Positions 15,123 to 18,532 of a DNA stretch of 18,532 bases are shown in pieces (the first letter of the stretch is position 1; each line of letters begins with the position of its first letter). Under the pieces are notes generated by a model that made no database searches, was not told the DNA's origin, and saw nothing but the letters and a program-made list of their open reading frames with translations. Location of the stretch: the NCBI GenBank assembly GCA_946478975.1, contig CAMLEO010000122.1:1-18532 (forward strand). Reading direction: 5' to 3'. Made by a program: the position numbers and the translations under genes. This stretch comes from an uncultured Steroidobacter sp. (GTDB taxonomy: Bacteria > Pseudomonadota > Gammaproteobacteria > Steroidobacterales > Steroidobacteraceae).

Positions 15123-16576
15123 ATGATGCTGAAGTCTCTCGGAGACACGACTGAGAGTGTCGTATCGAACCGCTGAATCCCTTCAGACGGGTGGGGCCAT
15201 TTAGGAATCCGCGGAGTACTGGGATTGCCCGAGGCGGCAAAGGCCACCCAAGATTGTCGGATGACTTCGCTGAGGGCGCGGCTTTGCGGAGGCAGCTTGA
15301 ATGGGCCATCCGCAGCCTGCGCATGCATCCGCAAACCGCCGAAGTTTGAGAAACGGCTCAGGTCGCCCACAAAACCTGCCCAGTTGAACAAATACTTCTG
15401 GTCGGCTCCGTGCACAGCGCCATCCGGAGTCGATGCCCGATCGGCGAATTCGTAGGCAAAGGTCGGCACCCATTTGGAGAACGCTCGCAAAGAGTCCACG
15501 GCGCCACAGGTGAATTCCCGCTCCTCATCGCTGGTGCTGCCGAGAAGCACGGGAACTCGATGAATGTGGCCTGCTTCGATAGCCGTACGGAGGGGCTCCG
15601 CCAGGATCTGGCCATCGACGGTCATTTGTGGATAGGCGCCGCCGGGGCGGAGGAACTTGTCTTCCCTCAGAGGCTGGTCCTCAGCCTGCATCGCGTTGAG
15701 ATGCTCCAGAATGTCGGCTACTGAAAGCGCCCTCAAACATTCAGCTGTTGCCACCGTAGTCTGTCTCGCGCATCCGACGCGGCTCGCAAGGAGTATGCTC
15801 AACCGCTCCGCATAAGACAGGCCAGGCGTGTCGAGAAGATACGCGCCACTTTGGATGATCGCCTTCTGAAACAGCCCCGCGGACGCATTCGATACGAGAT
15901 GGGTGGTGACATTCAATCCACCCGACGACAGGCCGAAGATGGTGACGTTGCGAGGATCTCCTCCAAAGCGAGAGATATTGTCGCGAACCCACCTCAGCGC
16001 CAGTTGCTGGTCCATGATCCCGTAGTTGGCGAACGGATGTCCCTCCGCGGCAAGCGCCGGGTGGGCCATGAAACCGAACGCACCCAGTCGATAATTCATC
16101 GATACGACGACGACGTCTCCCATCTCGATCAGGGGCGCCGGATCGGTGTAGTCGCTTGCGCCGATGGTATTCGCGCCACCGTGAATCCAGACCATTACAG
16201 GCTTCAGGCGATTGTCCTGGGAGATCTCGGCGCGCCGCGCGTAGACGTTGAGAAAAAGGCAGTCCTCACTGGCGCCGCTCATCGCATCCACTTCCACGGC
16301 CTTGTTCAAAGGGAACTGGATGCAGTGGTCCTGGTAATGGCTGGCATCGAGGATTCCTTTCCAGGACTGCTTGGGCTGCGGCGGGCGCCAACGCAGCTTC
16401 CCCACCGGTGGTTCGGCATAGGGAATGCCCAGGTAAGAGACCATCGCATCCTTCACGATCCCTGCAACGGAACCGGCGGTTGTCTGCACGATGGGGCCAG
16501 GCTGTTCAGCTCTCGCCAATGAACAAACTGCGAGCAGCCCGACCAACATTTCCGCAAACAACGATCTACGAAACAT
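15080..16576 (-). CDS. Secreted type-B carboxylesterase
   Basis: The 498-residue protein begins with a signal peptide (hydrophobic 11-22, ARA cleavage). It shows the carboxylesterase/lipase family order: YLGIPYAEPPVGKLRW (48-63), SEDCLFLNVY (103-112), the HGG oxyanion-hole segment (132-134), NYRLGAFGF, and GGDPRNVTIFG-L-SSGG. The nucleophile elbow reads GLSSGG with Ser217, where the family usually has GESAGG. The catalytic acid is probably Glu351 (TSDEERE) and the base His389 (AVHGADQKYLF), so the triad looks complete. It would hydrolyse ester bonds in the periplasm or outside; the natural substrate is unknown. AGGAGA 8 nt before the ATG is a good ribosome binding site. It converges on the adenylation gene with a 43-nt overlap. 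Export makes a direct role in product release from the cytosolic carrier unlikely. Confidence 0.93.
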   Translation of the reverse strand: MFRRSLFAEMLVGLLAVCSLARAEQPGPIVQTTAGSVAGIVKDAMVSYLGIPYAEPPVGKLRWRPPQPKQSWKGILDASHYQDHCIQFPLNKAVEVDAMSGASEDCLFLNVYARRAEISQDNRLKPVMVWIHGGANTIGASDYTDPAPLIEMGDVVVVSMNYRLGAFGFMAHPALAAEGHPFANYGIMDQQLALRWVRDNISRFGGDPRNVTIFGLSSGGLNVTTHLVSNASAGLFQKAIIQSGAYLLDTPGLSYAERLSILLASRVGCARQTTVATAECLRALSVADILEHLNAMQAEDQPLREDKFLRPGGAYPQMTVDGQILAEPLRTAIEAGHIHRVPVLLGSTSDEEREFTCGAVDSLRAFSKWVPTFAYEFADRASTPDGAVHGADQKYLFNWAGFVGDLSRFSNFGGLRMHAQAADGPFKLPPQSRALSEVIRQSWVAFAASGNPSTPRIPKWPHPSEGIQRFDTTLSVVSPRDFSIIHECGSGSMLPDPS

Positions 16577-16752
16577 CTCGCCGTTCTCCTGAATGGCGCC
16601 ACCGTCGCCCTAACAGATATGGGACCGGTCTGGATCAGCGAGTAATCCCCGGACGTGTGATGTGCTTGGCTGCGCGATTTCTTAGCGCGCGTGTTCGAAC
16701 GCTATCAACGTGTCCCGTACTCTCGTCGAGACTGTGATGCTGGCCGGGGGAA

Positions 16753-16775
16753 CGGCGCGCAGACGCTGCGCGCCG
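16753..16775 (-). terminator. GC-rich hairpin after the beta-helix gene
   Basis: CGGCGCGCAG, a 3-nt loop and CTGCGCGCCG form a perfect 10-bp stem 25 nt beyond the beta-helix stop codon. On the minus strand only TT then CCCC follows, so it is a plausible but not classical terminator. It insulates the esterase gene, which has its own 200-nt upstream region. Confidence 0.5.
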
Positions 16776-16800
16776 CTTGCCCAAGCTCAGACGAACCCCT

Positions 16801-17904
16801 TTAGCTCAATGTCACCGCGCCGTTTTTGACCGAGCCGTCGGAATATCTGACGATGACTCTGAGTTGATTGGCCGCCTGATCGAGATAGAACGAGATCTGA
16901 TTGTTTCCTACTTCGCTTGCGCTCGGCGCCCCCGTGGGTGCGCTCAGATAGTGGCGTCCGTCCGAAGCTACTCGCTCGAACAGTGCGGAGCCTCCCTCCA
17001 GGCGAAGGATGTCCTGACCCGCCGGGCCTGAGCCGCGATTGATGGACAGGAACGCCTTGGCGAGCGGGTTGGTATCCGAGCGAACGATGATCCCGGAATC
17101 GGGGTCTGTAACGGAACGGATCACCTCCAGGCTGTTACCGACGCCGTCAGCCTTCCGCAACTGATACGAACCATTGAGCTTGCCTTGTACTTTCAATATC
17201 CCGGGCGCGCCAGGCGCAATGGTCGTGGTTCTGCTGCCGTTGTCGTTGATCGCGACCATGGGCGTACCGCTGGAGAAGTTCCAGGCGGGATTGAGTATGA
17301 CGTTGTCGACGCAACTCGCGTCCAACGAGATACCCGTGCCGATCGTGGGGGGCGGGACAATCTGTGGGCCGACGATCATGCAGTTCGCGCAATTGATCAG
17401 CTTGATCTCCGTATTGGTCGATCCGCGCATCTGCCAGGGCCCGAGATAGCAATTGTTGGCGTTTTCGAACACCACGCCGTAACAGGCATGCTCGATGTTG
17501 CCCTCGCCGTCGAGGATGACATGATTCATCGCCTGGCTGGGATGCCCTTTGACGTGTATGCCGCGCGACTCGGATGCGCCGGAATCGGTCGGTTCGATAA
17601 CATACAAGATATTGCGGAATACACCGTTGCCACGGGGCGGAACGAAACCCGCACTCGTCTGGTCACATACGCAGCCCCGAATGTTGTTGGTGAAGGACGA
17701 GGTCAGGCTGCCGCCAAACGAGATATCGGAGACTTCGAAGTACACGCAGTTTTCCAGATGCAGCTGCGTCGTCGTATTGGTGCTTACTGGAGCCGTGCAG
17801 CGAAATCCAATTTGAGAAACGCGAAACGCGGAGCGCGTCGGAAACTTGAGCATGGCGCCGCCGCCCGGTACCGGGGCTGTCCCCTCATAACGCAGCAGGC
17901 TCAC
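16801..17904 (-). CDS. Right-handed beta-helix (pectate-lyase-like) protein body, N-terminally disrupted
   Basis: The 367-residue reading starts at a GTG and gives short repeating strands such as CVYFEVSDISF, NCYLGPWQM and NCMIVGPQIV with Asn/Cys ladders, typical of a parallel beta-helix of the pectate-lyase/tailspike type. The C-terminal 50 residues (GNNQISFYLDQAANQLRVIVRYSDG) form a beta-rich tail seen after such helices. The frame is open upstream to 18036, and translating before the GTG gives SQLIAPDRVTIIGDGRD, which continues the family pattern, so the GTG is unlikely to be the ancestral start. The signal peptide lies in another frame (see 17946-18044), and the usual GDGxxDDT cap segment is absent. 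No pectate-lyase catalytic residues can be assigned. Probably a non-functional remnant, though the body itself shows no internal stop. Confidence 0.6.
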   Translation of the reverse strand: MSLLRYEGTAPVPGGGAMLKFPTRSAFRVSQIGFRCTAPVSTNTTTQLHLENCVYFEVSDISFGGSLTSSFTNNIRGCVCDQTSAGFVPPRGNGVFRNILYVIEPTDSGASESRGIHVKGHPSQAMNHVILDGEGNIEHACYGVVFENANNCYLGPWQMRGSTNTEIKLINCANCMIVGPQIVPPPTIGTGISLDASCVDNVILNPAWNFSSGTPMVAINDNGSRTTTIAPGAPGILKVQGKLNGSYQLRKADGVGNSLEVIRSVTDPDSGIIVRSDTNPLAKAFLSINRGSGPAGQDILRLEGGSALFERVASDGRHYLSAPTGAPSASEVGNNQISFYLDQAANQLRVIVRYSDGSVKNGAVTLS

Positions 17905-17945
17905 GTCGCGACCATCGCCAATGATGGTGACGCGATCCGGGGCAA

Positions 17946-18044
17946 TCAGCTGCGATCGCAGACTTGCGCTTCCGCGCGAGTTGTCAGCAGCGTCGAAGCA
18001 CCCACCACACCGATCAGAGCACGAGAGAGATCCCTTCTATCCAT
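17946..18044 (-). pseudogene. Out-of-frame signal-peptide leader of the beta-helix gene
   Basis: An ATG at 18044 with GAGGA nine nt upstream starts a 32-codon reading: MDRRDLSRALIGVVGASTLL followed by TTRAEAQ, then four residues and TGA. It has the n-, h- and c-regions of an export signal, with twin arginines at 3-4 and an AQ cleavage site near 26-27. The stop comes just where the beta-helix frame picks up family-like sequence two bases out of register. The simplest reading is that this is the original start of the downstream beta-helix gene, cut off by a deletion that also changed frame. A sequencing error alone would not explain the missing cap segment. Confidence 0.55.
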
Positions 18045-18154
18045 TTGCTTTCATCCTCAAGTTGCGAACGGAGTGACATTCGTATGCATATTACGCGCTG
18101 CGGTCAGCGTGCAACCTGAATGATTGGTCGGGTGGAGTCTCAACAGGCGTGTAC

Positions 18155-18179
18155 CGATATTGAGCTTGTCACAATATCG
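18155..18179. promoter_or_regulatory. Inverted repeat CGATATTG-N9-CAATATCG upstream of the beta-helix gene
   Basis: A perfect 8-bp inverted repeat with a 9-nt spacer lies about 111-135 nt before the leader ATG. The arms are AT-rich compared with their surroundings, and their centres are about 17 nt apart, so a dimeric regulator site or a small hairpin is plausible. There is no U-tract, and the distance from the outer-membrane gene stop (18334) makes a terminator less likely. Confidence 0.4.
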
Positions 18180-18333
18180 AAGCTTTCATTCGAGCCGGTA
18201 TCTCAAGGAAGAGATCGGCTTCGTAAGCGAGTCCCTAATGCGATGGTGCCCTAGGGGCTGATCGAGTAGTAGCCGAGCACGCGGGCCGGCTCGTCCGGCG
18301 GCACGGCAGGATCTTCGTATCGATCTGTTGGTA

Positions 18334-18532
18334 TCAAAAGTCGAACAAGACGGACAGCGAGACTTGGGCGAATTTCTTCGCCTGGTTCGATTGGTTCGCT
18401 CGATCGCGCTCGACGTCACCGGTGAGCTGATATTCCAGGCGCGTTGCCCAGCGTGGCGCAAACGTCCATTGCACTCCTGCGCCCGCCATCCAGATCTCGT
18501 CGCCAGTCCGACGTAGCAGTCGGGATGTGCCC
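18334..18532 (-). CDS. Outer-membrane beta-barrel protein, C-terminal end (runs off the right edge)
   Basis: The last 65 codons are present. They read IWMAGAGVQWTFAPRWATRLEY, a charged loop, then KKFAQVSLSVLFDF and a TGA at 18336-18334. Alternating aromatic/polar strands, the GAGVQW...RLEY hairpin and the terminal Phe match the final strands of small OmpA/OmpW-like eight-stranded barrels (the OMP_b-brl type). The terminal Phe is the BAM-recognition signal for outer-membrane insertion. The N-terminal part, and hence any specific family or partner, is outside the window. It lies upstream of the beta-helix leader on the same strand, with 289 nt between them. Confidence 0.75.
   Translation of the reverse strand, partial: GTSRLLRRTGDEIWMAGAGVQWTFAPRWATRLEYQLTGDVERDRANQSNQAKKFAQVSLSVLFDF

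Noticed and set aside
15134..15146. GTCTC-TCG-GAGAC hairpin just after the adenylation gene as its terminator
   Set aside because: Only a 5-bp stem, no U-tract, and inside the esterase coding region; too weak to call.
17185..18123. 312-codon open frame antisense to the beta-helix gene
   Set aside because: Shadow frame; no domain, while the opposite strand shows clear beta-helix repeats.

Overview
The window is GC-rich and compactly coded. It suggests a Gram-negative proteobacterium, most likely a gammaproteobacterium of the Xanthomonadales/Nevskiales/Steroidobacter type. The reasons are two TonB-dependent outer-membrane receptors (one of the class common in Xanthomonas and Caulobacter relatives), a tryptophan-halogenase-like flavoprotein beside that receptor, secreted M1 aminopeptidase and type-B carboxylesterase genes, and an outer-membrane barrel protein. 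The taxonomic placement is inference.

Layout, left to right. (1) 1-3440, minus strand: a large TonB-dependent receptor (3140-210) followed by the start of a flavin-dependent halogenase gene (154 to beyond the left edge). A strong hairpin separates the two. The receptor promoter region (3141-3446) is crowded with inverted repeats, including a LacI-family-like operator abutting a TTGACA box. (2) 3447-9408, minus strand: a probable operon of a 7-TM membrane protein with a periplasmic sugar-binding-like domain, a secreted M1 aminopeptidase (34-nt overlap) and a BtuB-like receptor. The receptor start is re-assigned to a GTG whose ribosome binding site lies inside a hairpin. (3) 9507-10115, plus strand: a divergent ABATE/CGNR zinc-finger regulator. 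(4) 10116-10761: 646 nt with no convincing gene. (5) 10762-15122, plus strand: the most distinctive part, a miniature fully dissociated NRPS operon. It holds one free peptidyl carrier protein, two tandemly duplicated free condensation enzymes and one free adenylation enzyme, all tightly or overlappingly coupled, with no thioesterase, transporter or phosphopantetheinyl transferase. (6) 15080-16576, minus strand: a secreted carboxylesterase overlapping the adenylation gene tail to tail. (7) 16801-18044, minus strand: a right-handed beta-helix protein whose signal peptide is out of frame with the body and whose usual N-terminal cap segment is missing, so probably a decayed gene. (8) 18334-18532, minus strand: the C-terminal end of an outer-membrane beta-barrel protein.

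How the parts may work together: the receptor/halogenase pair is a combination seen in TonB-dependent nutrient-uptake loci, and the palindromic promoter sites suggest repression by a sugar-type regulator. The carrier/condensation/condensation/adenylation set could make a small amide. With a single carrier, at least one condensation enzyme must use a soluble donor or acceptor. No product can be named from the sequence.
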